Below, piece by piece: positions 45,870 to 54,161 of a stretch of DNA of 64,000 bases (positions are counted from its first letter, which is position 1; the number at the start of each line of letters is the position of its first letter). The DNA is taken from assembly GCA_035524495.1 (NCBI GenBank), contig DATKOR010000051.1:49931-113930 (forward strand). Reading direction: 5' to 3'. The notes under the pieces are model-generated. The model saw only the letters and a list, made by a program, of their open reading frames with translations, was not told the DNA's origin and did no database searches. A program made the translations under genes and the position numbers. This stretch comes from CAIKZZ01 sp035524495 (GTDB taxonomy: Bacteria; Pseudomonadota; Gammaproteobacteria; Steroidobacterales; Steroidobacteraceae).

Positions 45870-46774
45870 GCCGTCCGCGCGCCCTGCAACGCAAGCGTTC
45901 CGCTGCGGCCTTCGATCTCGCCCATCGCGACCGCGTGGCGCGGCAGGCGCGGCCGGTCGAGGCCCGCGGCGAGGCGCCCGAGCGTGACGAGCTCGACGCC
46001 GCGGCGGCGCCAGGTGTCGATCAAGCGCAGGAACGGTGCGCGAAACTGCTGGCCCTCGAGCTCGGCGTGCAGCGTGAAGACGTGCGCGCCGGCGGCCGGC
46101 GGCGCGGCCGTGAGATCGAGGATCTGGTCGATCGCCGCCTCGACGCCGAGGCCATCGACGCCCACGAGTTCGTCGAGCGTCGGCAGCGTCGTCGGCAGCT
46201 GCGGACAGGCTCCCGACACCTCACCCATCACCGGCAGGAACGGGTGCGTGCCGCGCGTGTCGCTCGCATAGTGGAGGCCGAGCGCGTCCTCGAGCGCGAA
46301 CAGGTGGCGATTGAGCTGCCAGCCCGCGGCGCAGTGGGCCTTCGCCGGTGCGCCGAACACCTCGCGGTAGGCGCGGGCGGCGCGCTCGACCTGGCGCTCG
46401 GTCCAGGCGCGGTCGCGGGTGGCGACGTTGTCCTGCCAGTAGACGTGGTCGTAGCAGTGGATGCCGGTCTCGTGGCCCGCGGCGCGGGTCGCGCGCAGCA
46501 CCCCGGGTGCGCGCCGCGCGATGTGGGGGCCCGGCCACAGCACGCCGTAAGTGAGCGTACGAAGGCCGTAGTGGCTGACGACCGAGGTGCGGCGCACCTT
46601 CGACAGGAAGCCCTTGCGGAACACGCGCCGCAGCGCCCATCCGGTGTGATCGGGTCCGAGGCTGAAGTAGAAGCTCGCGGCGATGCCGCGCCCGGCGAGT
46701 TCAGCGCCTAGCGCCGGCACGCCCTCGAGCGTGCCGCGATAGGTGTCGACGTCGACCTTGAGCGCGATCTGCAC
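45866..46774 (-). CDS. arnD: ArnD, undecaprenyl phosphate-Ara4FN deformylase
   Basis: A 302-residue polysaccharide-deacetylase-family protein matching ArnD. Conserved features are LKVDVDTYRGTLEGVP at the start (metal-binding Asp), SFYFSLGPDHTGWALRRVFRKGFL, GHETGIHCYDHVYWQD (His and Asp of the active site), and HAELEGQ near the C-terminus. It removes the formyl group from Ara4FN-phosphoundecaprenol so the sugar can be flipped. It is the last gene of the minus-strand arn operon, 21 bases after the ArnA dehydrogenase gene. Confidence 0.93.
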   Translation of the reverse strand: MQIALKVDVDTYRGTLEGVPALGAELAGRGIAASFYFSLGPDHTGWALRRVFRKGFLSKVRRTSVVSHYGLRTLTYGVLWPGPHIARRAPGVLRATRAAGHETGIHCYDHVYWQDNVATRDRAWTERQVERAARAYREVFGAPAKAHCAAGWQLNRHLFALEDALGLHYASDTRGTHPFLPVMGEVSGACPQLPTTLPTLDELVGVDGLGVEAAIDQILDLTAAPPAAGAHVFTLHAELEGQQFRAPFLRLIDTWRRRGVELVTLGRLAAGLDRPRLPRHAVAMGEIEGRSGTLALQGARTA

Positions 46775-46795
46775 CGACGTCGCGGGCCCGCGCGC

Positions 46796-47860
46796 TCAGG
46801 CGCGCGAGCCCGTGTCGATCAGCTCGGCCGCCGCCGTGACCTCCGCGGCATAGGCGTCGAACACCGACTTCAGGATCTCTTCCATGCCGGCCTTCGGCGC
46901 CCAGCCGAGGTCGGCCTTGGTGTTGTCGATCCACGGCACGCGGCTCTGCACGTCCTCGTAGCCCTTGCCGTAGAACTCCGCCGAGCCGACCTCGCGGATC
47001 TTGACCTTCTGCGCCTGGCGCGCGTACGCGGGGTGCTTCTTGCCGATCTCAATCATGTGCTCGGCGAGCTCGCGTATCGACAGGTCGTTCTTCGGGTTGC
47101 CGATGTTGTAGATCTGGCCGGTCGCGACGCCGCCCTCGTTCTTGATGATGCGCATCACGGCGTCGATGCCGTCGTGGATGTGCGTGAAGCAGCGGCGCTG
47201 GCGGCCGCCGTCGACGAGGCTGATGTCCTGGCCGGCGGCGATGTGCGCGAGGAACTGCGTCGCGACGCGGCTCGAGCCCTCCTTCGCGGTCGCGAGCGAG
47301 TCGAGGCCGGAGCCCACCCAGTTGAACGGCCGGATCAGCGTGAAGTCGAGGCCGTCGCGCTGCCCGTAGGCCCAGATGATCCGGTCCATCAGCTGCTTGC
47401 TGCACGAGTAGATCCAGCGCTGCTTCTCGATCGGGCCGAGCACCAGGTTCGACTTCTGCGGGTGGAACTCGGAGTCGGCGCACATGCCGTAGACCTCCGA
47501 GGTCGACGGGAAGATCACGCGCTTGCGGTACTTCACGCACTGGCGGATCAGCGGCAGGTTGGCCTCGAAGTCGAGCTCGAAGACCCTGAGCGGTTCCTTG
47601 ACGTAGGTCGCGGGCGTCGCGATCGCGACCAGCGGCAGGATCACGTCGCACTTGCGGATGTGGTACTCGACCCACTCGTGGTTGATCGTGATGTCGCCCT
47701 CGAAGAAGTGGAAGCGCGGGTCGCTCTTGAACGGCCGTACCCGGTCGTCCTGCATGTCCATGCCCCAGATCTGCCAGTCGGTGTTGGCGAGGATCGTGCG
47801 GGTCAGGTGGTGGCCGATGAATCCGTTGACGCCGAGGATCAGGATCTTCTTCATGGGCAT
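46796..47860 (-). CDS. arnA: UDP-glucuronate decarboxylase (ArnA C-terminal domain homologue)
   Basis: A 354-residue short-chain dehydrogenase equal to the C-terminal half of bifunctional ArnA. It oxidises and decarboxylates UDP-glucuronate to UDP-4-keto-arabinose. NAD binding is GVNGFIGHHLT (about 9-19), and catalytic residues lie in FPSTSEVYG and the YSCSK (YxxxK) motif. The ArnA-specific RRCFTHIHDGIDAVMRI and YNIGNPKNDLSIREL are also seen. In Escherichia coli this domain is fused after the formyltransferase; here the formyltransferase is a separate gene immediately upstream, its TAA overlapping this ATG by one base (TAATG). Confidence 0.94.
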   Translation of the reverse strand: MPMKKILILGVNGFIGHHLTRTILANTDWQIWGMDMQDDRVRPFKSDPRFHFFEGDITINHEWVEYHIRKCDVILPLVAIATPATYVKEPLRVFELDFEANLPLIRQCVKYRKRVIFPSTSEVYGMCADSEFHPQKSNLVLGPIEKQRWIYSCSKQLMDRIIWAYGQRDGLDFTLIRPFNWVGSGLDSLATAKEGSSRVATQFLAHIAAGQDISLVDGGRQRRCFTHIHDGIDAVMRIIKNEGGVATGQIYNIGNPKNDLSIRELAEHMIEIGKKHPAYARQAQKVKIREVGSAEFYGKGYEDVQSRVPWIDNTKADLGWAPKAGMEEILKSVFDAYAAEVTAAAELIDTGSRA

Positions 47861-48822
47861 TACGCTCTGGCTTGGGCCCGCGGTTGCGGGCGGGCGGGCA
47901 CCCAGGGGTGCCCGAACGTCTGGAGGAAGCGCGCGGCGTCGAGCCGCGCGTCGTCAAGATAGGCTTCGACGAGCTCGAGCGCCGCGCCGTCGCCGCAGCG
48001 CGCGACGACGCGCACGCCGTCGAGCGCGAGCGCCGGGCCCGCGAGCTCGATGCGCGGCGCATCCGCGAGCCGGCGCGTGCGGTTCACGCGCAGCAGCGAG
48101 TCGCCGAGGCGCGCGAAGGCGCCCGGGAACGGCGGCGCGACCGCGCGCACCAGGTTGTGGATGCGCTCGGCCGGCCACTCGAAGCTGAACTCGCCGTCGG
48201 CGGGCTTGCGGCCGCCGAAGTACGAGCCGCGCGCGAGGTCGAGCGGGGTCGCCGTCGCGGTGCCGGCGACGAGGCGCGGGAGGCTGCGCCTCAGCACGGT
48301 GACGGCGGCGTCGGCAACCCTCCCGGCCACCTCGAAGGCGGTGTCGTCGGGGCCGATCGGCACGGCCTGCTGGTCGACCAGCGCGCCGGCGTCGGGCTTC
48401 GCGACCATGTAGTGCAGGCTCGCGCCGGTCTCGGTCTCGCCCATCAGCACCGCCCAGTTCACCGGCGCGCGGCCGCGGTAGCGGGGCAGGAGCGAGCCGT
48501 GCATGTTGAGCGCGCCGCGGCGCGCGAGGCCGAGCACCGCGGCCGGCAGCATCCGTCGGTAGTAGAACGAAAAGATGAAGTCCGGCGCGAGCGCGGCGAT
48601 CCGCTCGACGAGCGCAGGGTCGCCCGGTTCGGCCGGAGTCACGACCGGGCAGCCCGTGCCGCGCGCGACCTCCGCGACGCTCGCGAACCAGCGCTGCTCG
48701 TTCGGGTCGTCCTCGTGCGTGACGACGAGGCGCACGTCGATGCCCGCCTCGAACAGCGCGCCTAGGCAGCGCGCCCCGACCTCGGAGTAGGCGAAGACGA
48801 CGCAGGTGGCGGGCCTCGTCAC
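47860..48822 (-). CDS. arnA: UDP-L-Ara4N formyltransferase (ArnA N-terminal domain homologue)
   Basis: A 320-residue formyltransferase equal to the N-terminal half of ArnA. It formylates UDP-L-Ara4N using 10-formyl-tetrahydrofolate. The catalytic Asn-His pair is in ALNMHGSLLPRYRGRAPVNW near residues 100-120, and the Asp is in MVAKPDAGALVDQQ. The C-terminal OB-like domain has the conserved RIHNLVRAVAPPFPGAF. The GTG at 48822 overlaps the arnC stop as GTGA; the longer frame runs into arnC and is not coding. The clean overlaps argue for a genuine separate gene rather than a broken fusion. Confidence 0.92.
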   Translation of the reverse strand: MTRPATCVVFAYSEVGARCLGALFEAGIDVRLVVTHEDDPNEQRWFASVAEVARGTGCPVVTPAEPGDPALVERIAALAPDFIFSFYYRRMLPAAVLGLARRGALNMHGSLLPRYRGRAPVNWAVLMGETETGASLHYMVAKPDAGALVDQQAVPIGPDDTAFEVAGRVADAAVTVLRRSLPRLVAGTATATPLDLARGSYFGGRKPADGEFSFEWPAERIHNLVRAVAPPFPGAFARLGDSLLRVNRTRRLADAPRIELAGPALALDGVRVVARCGDGAALELVEAYLDDARLDAARFLQTFGHPWVPARPQPRAQARA

Positions 48823-49808
48823 GGTGCGCGGCGCTCGATCGCGTCGACGCGCGGCGCGGTCCCGTGGGGATTTTGCTCGAGCACCGCGCCGATGATGTAG
48901 CGCGGCCGCTGGCGCACCTGCACGTAGATCCGGCCGATGTACTCGCCGAGCAGGCCGATGCCGAAGAGCGCGATGCCGAGGAAGAAGAACACGATCGCGA
49001 ACAGCGTGAACACGCCGTCGACCTCGGGGCCGAGCACCAGGCGCCGGCCGAGCAGGTACACGACGAGCGCGCCGGAGAGCAGCGACAGGACGAGGCCCGC
49101 CAGCGAGAACGCCTGCAGCGGCACCGTCGAGAAGCCCGTCATCAGGTCGAAGGTCAGCCGGATCAGCCGGTACAGCGAGTACTTCGAGGCGCCGGCCGCG
49201 CGCTCGTCGTGCTTGACCTCGATCTCGACCGGGTTCGCGGCGTAGAGCGAGGCGAGCGCCGGGATGAACGTGACGTTCTCGCGGGTCGCGTTGATCGCGT
49301 CGATGACGCTGCGCGCGTAGCCGCGCAGCATGCAGCCGTGGTCGGCCATCTTGATCGGCGTCGTGCGCTCGCGGATCAGGTTCACGAACTGCGAGGCGGT
49401 GCGGCGCCACCACAGGTCCTGGCGGTTGGCGCGCCAGGTGCCGACGTAGTCGTGGCCGTCCTCGAGCTCGCGCAGCAGCTTGCCGACCTCCTCCGGCGGG
49501 TTCTGCAGGTCGGCATCGAGCGTGACGATGTAGCGGCCGCGCGCCTGCGCGAAGCCGGCCAGGATCGCGGCGTGCTGCCCGAAGTTCACCTGCAGCAGGA
49601 TCACGCGGGTCTCGGCCGGCCGGCGCCGGAACTGCGCCTTCAGCAGGTCCACCGAGCCGTCGCGGCTGCCGTCGTTGACGAACAGCACCTCGTAGGGCCG
49701 CTTCAGCGCGTCGAGCGCCGGGTACAGCCGCGCGAACAGGGTCGGCAGCACATCCTCCTCGTTGTAGACCGGGATCACGACCGACAGGATCGGGGCGGTG
49801 TCATTCAC
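48819..49808 (-). CDS. arnC: ArnC, undecaprenyl-phosphate Ara4FN transferase
   Basis: A 329-residue GT2 glycosyltransferase. The catalytic domain has LSVVIPVYNEEDVLP, LFVNDGSRDGS and VTLDADLQNPPEEV (the DxD-type metal site), then HGCMLRGYARSVIDAI. Two C-terminal transmembrane helices (about 233-255 and 268-290) anchor it in the inner membrane, and the GEYIGRIYVQVRQRPRY tail is typical. It transfers Ara4FN from UDP to undecaprenyl phosphate. It lies between arnB and the arnA formyltransferase gene in the operon. Confidence 0.94.
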   Translation of the reverse strand: MNDTAPILSVVIPVYNEEDVLPTLFARLYPALDALKRPYEVLFVNDGSRDGSVDLLKAQFRRRPAETRVILLQVNFGQHAAILAGFAQARGRYIVTLDADLQNPPEEVGKLLRELEDGHDYVGTWRANRQDLWWRRTASQFVNLIRERTTPIKMADHGCMLRGYARSVIDAINATRENVTFIPALASLYAANPVEIEVKHDERAAGASKYSLYRLIRLTFDLMTGFSTVPLQAFSLAGLVLSLLSGALVVYLLGRRLVLGPEVDGVFTLFAIVFFFLGIALFGIGLLGEYIGRIYVQVRQRPRYIIGAVLEQNPHGTAPRVDAIERRAP

Positions 49809-49818
49809 AGGGGTGCCT

Positions 49819-50952
49819 TCAGCGCTTCATGAGCTCGAGCAGGGCGTCGCAGACCCGGTCGACGTCGCTGTCCAGCATCGCCGGAAACAGCGGCAGCGTG
49901 ACCGTCTCGGCACCGATTCGGGCGGCGTTCGGGAAGGCCGCCGGGTCCCAACCCAGTCGCCGATAGTAGGTGAGGGCAGGTATCGAGGGGTAGTGGATCC
50001 CGAGACCGATGCCGCGGGCCTTCATCCGGGCGATGAACTCGTCGCGGGTCAGCCCGAGGCGCGCGAACGGGACGAGCACCGTGAACATGTGCCAGCTGTG
50101 GCCCTCGTCCCCGGCCGGCGGCAGCATGTCCGGGTCGAGCCGGGACTCGAGCCGCTCGAAGTAGCGGCGGGCGAGCTCGCGGCGCCGCGCGTTGAAGCCG
50201 GGGAGCCGGCGCAGCTGGCCGATGCCGACCGCCGCGGCGACGTCGGTGAGGTTGTACTTGCCGCCGGCGCCGTACACGTCGACGTTGCCGGCCGCGTCCT
50301 TGGTGATGCCGTGGAAGCGCTCGCGGTCGAGCGGCAGCGCGAGCTCGGGGTCGGCGAAGGTCAGCGCGCCGCCCTCGACCGTCGTCATGTTCTTGTTGGC
50401 GTGGAAGCTGAACGAGACGATGTCCCCGAACGCGCCGATCAGCCGACCGCGGTAGCGGGTGCCGATCGCGTGCGCGGCGTCCTCGATGACCCTGAGGCCG
50501 TGCGCGCGCGCGAGCGCGTTGACCGGGTCCATGTCGACCGCGAGCCCCGAGAAGTGCACCGGCATCAGCGCGCGGGTGCGCGGCGTCAGCGCCGCCGCGA
50601 ACGCCTCCGGCGTCGCGTTGCGCGAGCGCAGCTCGACGTCCACGAACACCGGGCGCGCGCCGACGCGCACGACGACGTTGGCCGAGGCCGCGAAGCTCAT
50701 CGCCGGGACGATCACCTCGTCGCCGGCGCCGACGCCGGCCGCCTTGAGTGCCATCTCCATGCCGCCGGTCGCCGAGGTCATGACGCGCACCTCGCGGTTG
50801 CCGCCGAGGAACGCGCCGAGCGCTCGCTCGAGCTCCTGCACCTTGGGCCCGGAGGTGATCCACCCGGAGCGCAGCACCGCGACGACCTCGGCGATCGTCT
50901 CGTCGTCGATCGTCGGGCGTGTGAAGGGAAGGAAGTCCTGCATGGCGTTCAC
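49819..50952 (-). CDS. arnB: ArnB, UDP-Ara4O aminotransferase
   Basis: A 377-residue PLP aminotransferase of the DegT/DnrJ/EryC1 family. FLPFTRPTIDDETIAEVVAV and SGWITSGPKVQELE open the protein. The PLP lysine is in FSFHANKNMTTVEGG, and GGKYNLTDVAAAVGIGQL and GLGIHYPSIPAL follow. It makes UDP-L-Ara4N from the keto sugar using glutamate. GTG 50952 overlaps the arnT stop as GTGA; ATG 50943, three codons later, is an equally acceptable start. The much longer open frame upstream is the shadow of arnT. Confidence 0.93.
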   Translation of the reverse strand: MNAMQDFLPFTRPTIDDETIAEVVAVLRSGWITSGPKVQELERALGAFLGGNREVRVMTSATGGMEMALKAAGVGAGDEVIVPAMSFAASANVVVRVGARPVFVDVELRSRNATPEAFAAALTPRTRALMPVHFSGLAVDMDPVNALARAHGLRVIEDAAHAIGTRYRGRLIGAFGDIVSFSFHANKNMTTVEGGALTFADPELALPLDRERFHGITKDAAGNVDVYGAGGKYNLTDVAAAVGIGQLRRLPGFNARRRELARRYFERLESRLDPDMLPPAGDEGHSWHMFTVLVPFARLGLTRDEFIARMKARGIGLGIHYPSIPALTYYRRLGWDPAAFPNAARIGAETVTLPLFPAMLDSDVDRVCDALLELMKR

Positions 50953-52604
50953 CGGCGGCTGACCAGCACGTTGTCGAAATCCTCGGCGAGCACGCGCATC
51001 GGCACGCCCTCGCTCGCGAGCGCCGCGGCGGTCGCGTGCGGCACGAGCGCGTAGGCGGCCGCGGCCGGCTGCCAGCGTGCCTTGAACTCCTCGAGCGTCG
51101 CGAGCCCGCGCGCGGGATCGGCGGCGAGGCCGTAGTCGAGCTCGCCGCGGTACGCGACCGGCACGACCGGACGCGCCGCGTAGAAGAGCAGCGTCCAGTC
51201 GAAGGTGTTGACCGTGTAGAGCGTCGCGCCCGGCGCGAGCGGCCCGGCGGCCGCGAGGAGCGGCGCCGCGGAATAGCGCCTGGCGATCGCATCGGCGCCG
51301 CCGGCGATCAGCGCGAGCGCGAAGGCGAAGCCGGTCGCGGCGACGATGCGGCGCCTGAGGCCGAGCCCGCGTCCGCGCAGCGCGAGCGCGGTCGCGCCGC
51401 CTGCGACCAGCAGGAGCGCGAGCGCGACGATCCACGGCTTCAGCGTCGCGTAGGTCCACGCCGGGTCGCCAACGAGCGGCCGGCGCCCGTAGACGACGAC
51501 GGCGATGCCGAGCGCGATCCCGAACAGCACCTGCAGGAGCGCCGCGAGCTTGAGGTCCCGGCCCGCGGCCGGGCCCGGCGCCGCCCCGAGCAGCGCGAGC
51601 GGCGGCAGCACCGGCACGATGTAGGGCGCGAGCTTCGAATCCGACAGCGAGAAGAACGCGAGCGTGAACGCGGCACTCACCCACAGCACGCGCGCGGCGT
51701 CGAACTCGCCGCGCGGCCGGCTGCGCCGCCAGCCCGAGAGCAGCGCGCGCGTGACCTGCGGCAGCCACGGCAGCGAGCCGCCGGCGAGCACCATCAGGAA
51801 GTACCACCACGGCTTGTAGCGGTCGTGCACGGTCGTCAGGTAGCGCTGGAAGTGCTCGCGCACGATCAGGAAGTCGAAGGCGCCCGGGTGCGCGCGCTCG
51901 ACCAGCACGAACCACGGCACGACGAGCGCGGCGTAGAGCGCGAGCCCCTTGCCGAGGTGCAGGTGACGCCAGGCGGCGCGGTCGCGCTGCAGGAGCGTGT
52001 AGAGCACGAGCACCGCGCCCGGCAGCACGATGCCGACCAGGCCCTTGGTCAGCGTCGCGGCCGCCATCGCGCCCCAGCAGACGAGCATCCAGCGGCGCGT
52101 GCGCGCGGGCGCGAGGTCGCGCTCGAGCTGCGCGAGGCAGAACGCGACGCTCGCGATCGTCAGCCAGCACGACAGCATCATGTCGAGCGTCAGCAGCTGC
52201 CCCATGAAGACGTAGAGCAGCATGCTCGCCGCCATCGCGGCGCCGGTGAGCCCGCGCTCGGCGTCCCAGGCGCGCCGGCCGAGCAGGAACAGGAACACGA
52301 GCGCGATCACGGCGCTCGTCGCGGCGACCAGGCGCGCGGCCCAGGCATTGTGGCCGAACGCCGCGAGCGCGAGCGCGGTCGCCCAGTACTGCAGCGGCGG
52401 CTTCTCGAGGTACACGAGACCGTCGAGGTGCGGCACCGTGTAGTCGCCCGAGGCGAGCATCTCCGCGGGGATCTGCGCGTAGCGGCCCTCGTCGGGATTG
52501 AACAGCGGCCGCACGCCGAGCACCGCGAACCAGACGAGGCCGCCCGCGAGGAGCAGCAGCGTCCAGGCACGGATCTCGTGCCGGGCCTCGGGGTCGCGGT
52601 TCAT
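50949..52604 (-). CDS. arnT: ArnT, lipid A L-Ara4N transferase
   Basis: A 551-residue GT83 transferase matching the length of Escherichia coli ArnT. About 12 transmembrane helices are seen. The first periplasmic loop has LFNPDEGRYAQIPAEMLASGDY, whose Asp/Glu residues are catalytic in this fold, and LEKPPLQYW follows. A C-terminal soluble domain (about 430-551) is present. It moves L-Ara4N from undecaprenyl phosphate to lipid A phosphates, reducing binding of polymyxin and cationic peptides. It is the first gene of the operon. ATG 52604 was chosen; a TTG at 52628 is an alternative. No PmrA-type box is obvious upstream. Confidence 0.93.
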   Translation of the reverse strand: MNRDPEARHEIRAWTLLLLAGGLVWFAVLGVRPLFNPDEGRYAQIPAEMLASGDYTVPHLDGLVYLEKPPLQYWATALALAAFGHNAWAARLVAATSAVIALVFLFLLGRRAWDAERGLTGAAMAASMLLYVFMGQLLTLDMMLSCWLTIASVAFCLAQLERDLAPARTRRWMLVCWGAMAAATLTKGLVGIVLPGAVLVLYTLLQRDRAAWRHLHLGKGLALYAALVVPWFVLVERAHPGAFDFLIVREHFQRYLTTVHDRYKPWWYFLMVLAGGSLPWLPQVTRALLSGWRRSRPRGEFDAARVLWVSAAFTLAFFSLSDSKLAPYIVPVLPPLALLGAAPGPAAGRDLKLAALLQVLFGIALGIAVVVYGRRPLVGDPAWTYATLKPWIVALALLLVAGGATALALRGRGLGLRRRIVAATGFAFALALIAGGADAIARRYSAAPLLAAAGPLAPGATLYTVNTFDWTLLFYAARPVVPVAYRGELDYGLAADPARGLATLEEFKARWQPAAAAYALVPHATAAALASEGVPMRVLAEDFDNVLVSRR

Positions 52605-52754
52605 GAGCACAGGGCCAGCCGAAAGCAAACGCGAAGTTTAGCTGTCGCAGCCCCTGTGGAGCCAGCGCGCGCACGCACCCGCATGAAGCGCCGTTAATGC
52701 GGCTCGGCGCACCCGGGGCCGGCCTATAGTCGCCCGGATGGAACGGCGGCGACG

Positions 52755-54161
52755 ATGCAACTGACCTTTCTCGGCGCGTCCGGCGAGGTGACGGGCTCGC
52801 GCTATCTCGTCGAGGTCGGCGCGACGCGCCTGCTCGTCGACTGCGGCATGTTCCAGGGCGGCCGCGACGCCGCGGCGCGCAATCGCGAGCCGTGGGGCTT
52901 CAGTCCGCACGACCTCACGCACGTGGTGCTCACGCACGCGCACATCGATCACAGCGGCCTCCTGCCGCGGCTGGTGCAGGACGGCTTTCGCGGCCGCATC
53001 CACGCGACGCCCGCAACCTGCGAACTCATCGACGTGATGCTGAAGGACAGCGCGCACGTGATGGCCTCCGAGGCCGCCCGCCACGAGCGTCACGGGCGGC
53101 GCGAGCGCGAACTCTGGGAGCCCGTCTACGGGCTCGACGACGTCGCGCGCCTCGCCCCCCGGCTCGCGCCCCTGCGCTACGACGAGCCGCGCGCGCTCGG
53201 GCCCGGCGTGCGCGTCGTGCTCAGGGACGCCGGCCACATCCTCGGCTCGGCGATCGTCGTGCTCGAGATCGGCGACGGCGGCCGCGAGCGGCGCCTGGTG
53301 ATCTCGGGCGATCTCGGGCAGCCGGGCCGGCCGATCCTGCGCGACCCGACGCCGATCGCGCAGGCCGACGTGCTGCTCGTCGAGTCGACGTACGGCGATC
53401 GCGACCACAAGCCGCTCGAGCCGACGCTGGACGAGTTGATCGCGGCGGTGCGGCGCACGCTCGAGCAGAAGCACGGCAACGTGCTCGTCCCGGCGTTCGC
53501 CGTCGGCCGCACCCAGGAGCTCCTCTACTGGTTCGAGCGCCTGACGCTCGACGGGCGGCTGCCCGAGCTCGAGGTGTTCGTCGACTCGCCGCTCGCGAGC
53601 GAGGTGACCGCGATCACTGCGCGGCACTTCGAGCTCTTCGACGAGGACGCCCGCGCGCTCAGGGCCGAAGCGCGCCGCGCGCCGCGGCGGCTGCACCTGC
53701 GACACACGCACTCGGTCGCGGAGTCGATGGCGCTCAACCGGCTGAGCGGCGGCGCCGTCATCATCGCCTCGAGCGGCATGTGCGACGGCGGGCGCATCAT
53801 GCACCACCTGCGCCACCACCTGCCGAGCGAGCGCACCACGGTGCTGATCACCGGCTACCAGGCGGCGGGCACGCTCGGGCGCCGGCTCGTCGACGGCGAG
53901 AAGCTGGTGCCGATCTACGGCGAGCGGGTGCCGGTGCGCGCCGAGATCATCACGCTCGGCGGCTTCTCGGCGCACGCCGACCAGAGCGCGCTGCTCGGCT
54001 GGCTGCGCGGCTTCGAGCCGCCGGCGCCGCGCACCTGGATCGTGCACGGCGAGCCGCGGGCCGCCACGGCGCTGCGCGCGCGGATCGGCGAGGCGCTCGG
54101 CTGGCCCGCGGTCGCGATCGCCGCGCGCGGCGATCGCATCGATCTCGCGCCGCCCGGCTAA
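52755..54161 (+). CDS. MBL-fold / beta-CASP RNA-processing nuclease homologue
   Basis: A 468-residue metallo-beta-lactamase/beta-CASP protein like the bacterial CPSF73 relatives. The MBL zinc motif HAHIDHSG lies near residues 61-68. Further ligands are in RDAGHILGSA and ISGDLGQ. The beta-CASP part has VLVPAFAVGRTQELLYW, IIASSGMCDGGRIMHHL and the C-terminal GGFSAHADQ and IVHGEP motifs. It probably acts as an RNA endo- or exonuclease; the substrate is unknown. TATAGT at 52725-52730 may be its -10 element. The stop overlaps that of pit on the other strand by 4 bases. Confidence 0.92.
   Translation: MQLTFLGASGEVTGSRYLVEVGATRLLVDCGMFQGGRDAAARNREPWGFSPHDLTHVVLTHAHIDHSGLLPRLVQDGFRGRIHATPATCELIDVMLKDSAHVMASEAARHERHGRRERELWEPVYGLDDVARLAPRLAPLRYDEPRALGPGVRVVLRDAGHILGSAIVVLEIGDGGRERRLVISGDLGQPGRPILRDPTPIAQADVLLVESTYGDRDHKPLEPTLDELIAAVRRTLEQKHGNVLVPAFAVGRTQELLYWFERLTLDGRLPELEVFVDSPLASEVTAITARHFELFDEDARALRAEARRAPRRLHLRHTHSVAESMALNRLSGGAVIIASSGMCDGGRIMHHLRHHLPSERTTVLITGYQAAGTLGRRLVDGEKLVPIYGERVPVRAEIITLGGFSAHADQSALLGWLRGFEPPAPRTWIVHGEPRAATALRARIGEALGWPAVAIAARGDRIDLAPPG

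Noticed and set aside
46796..48822. A frameshifted ArnA fusion gene
   Set aside because: Each half has its own start with proper overlap to its upstream gene, and both are full-length domains, so two natural genes are more likely than a sequencing or mutational break.
49819..52674. Apparent 951-residue fusion of an N-terminal region to ArnB
   Set aside because: The upstream 574 residues are arnT read in another frame; ArnB begins at 50952 or 50943 where family similarity starts.
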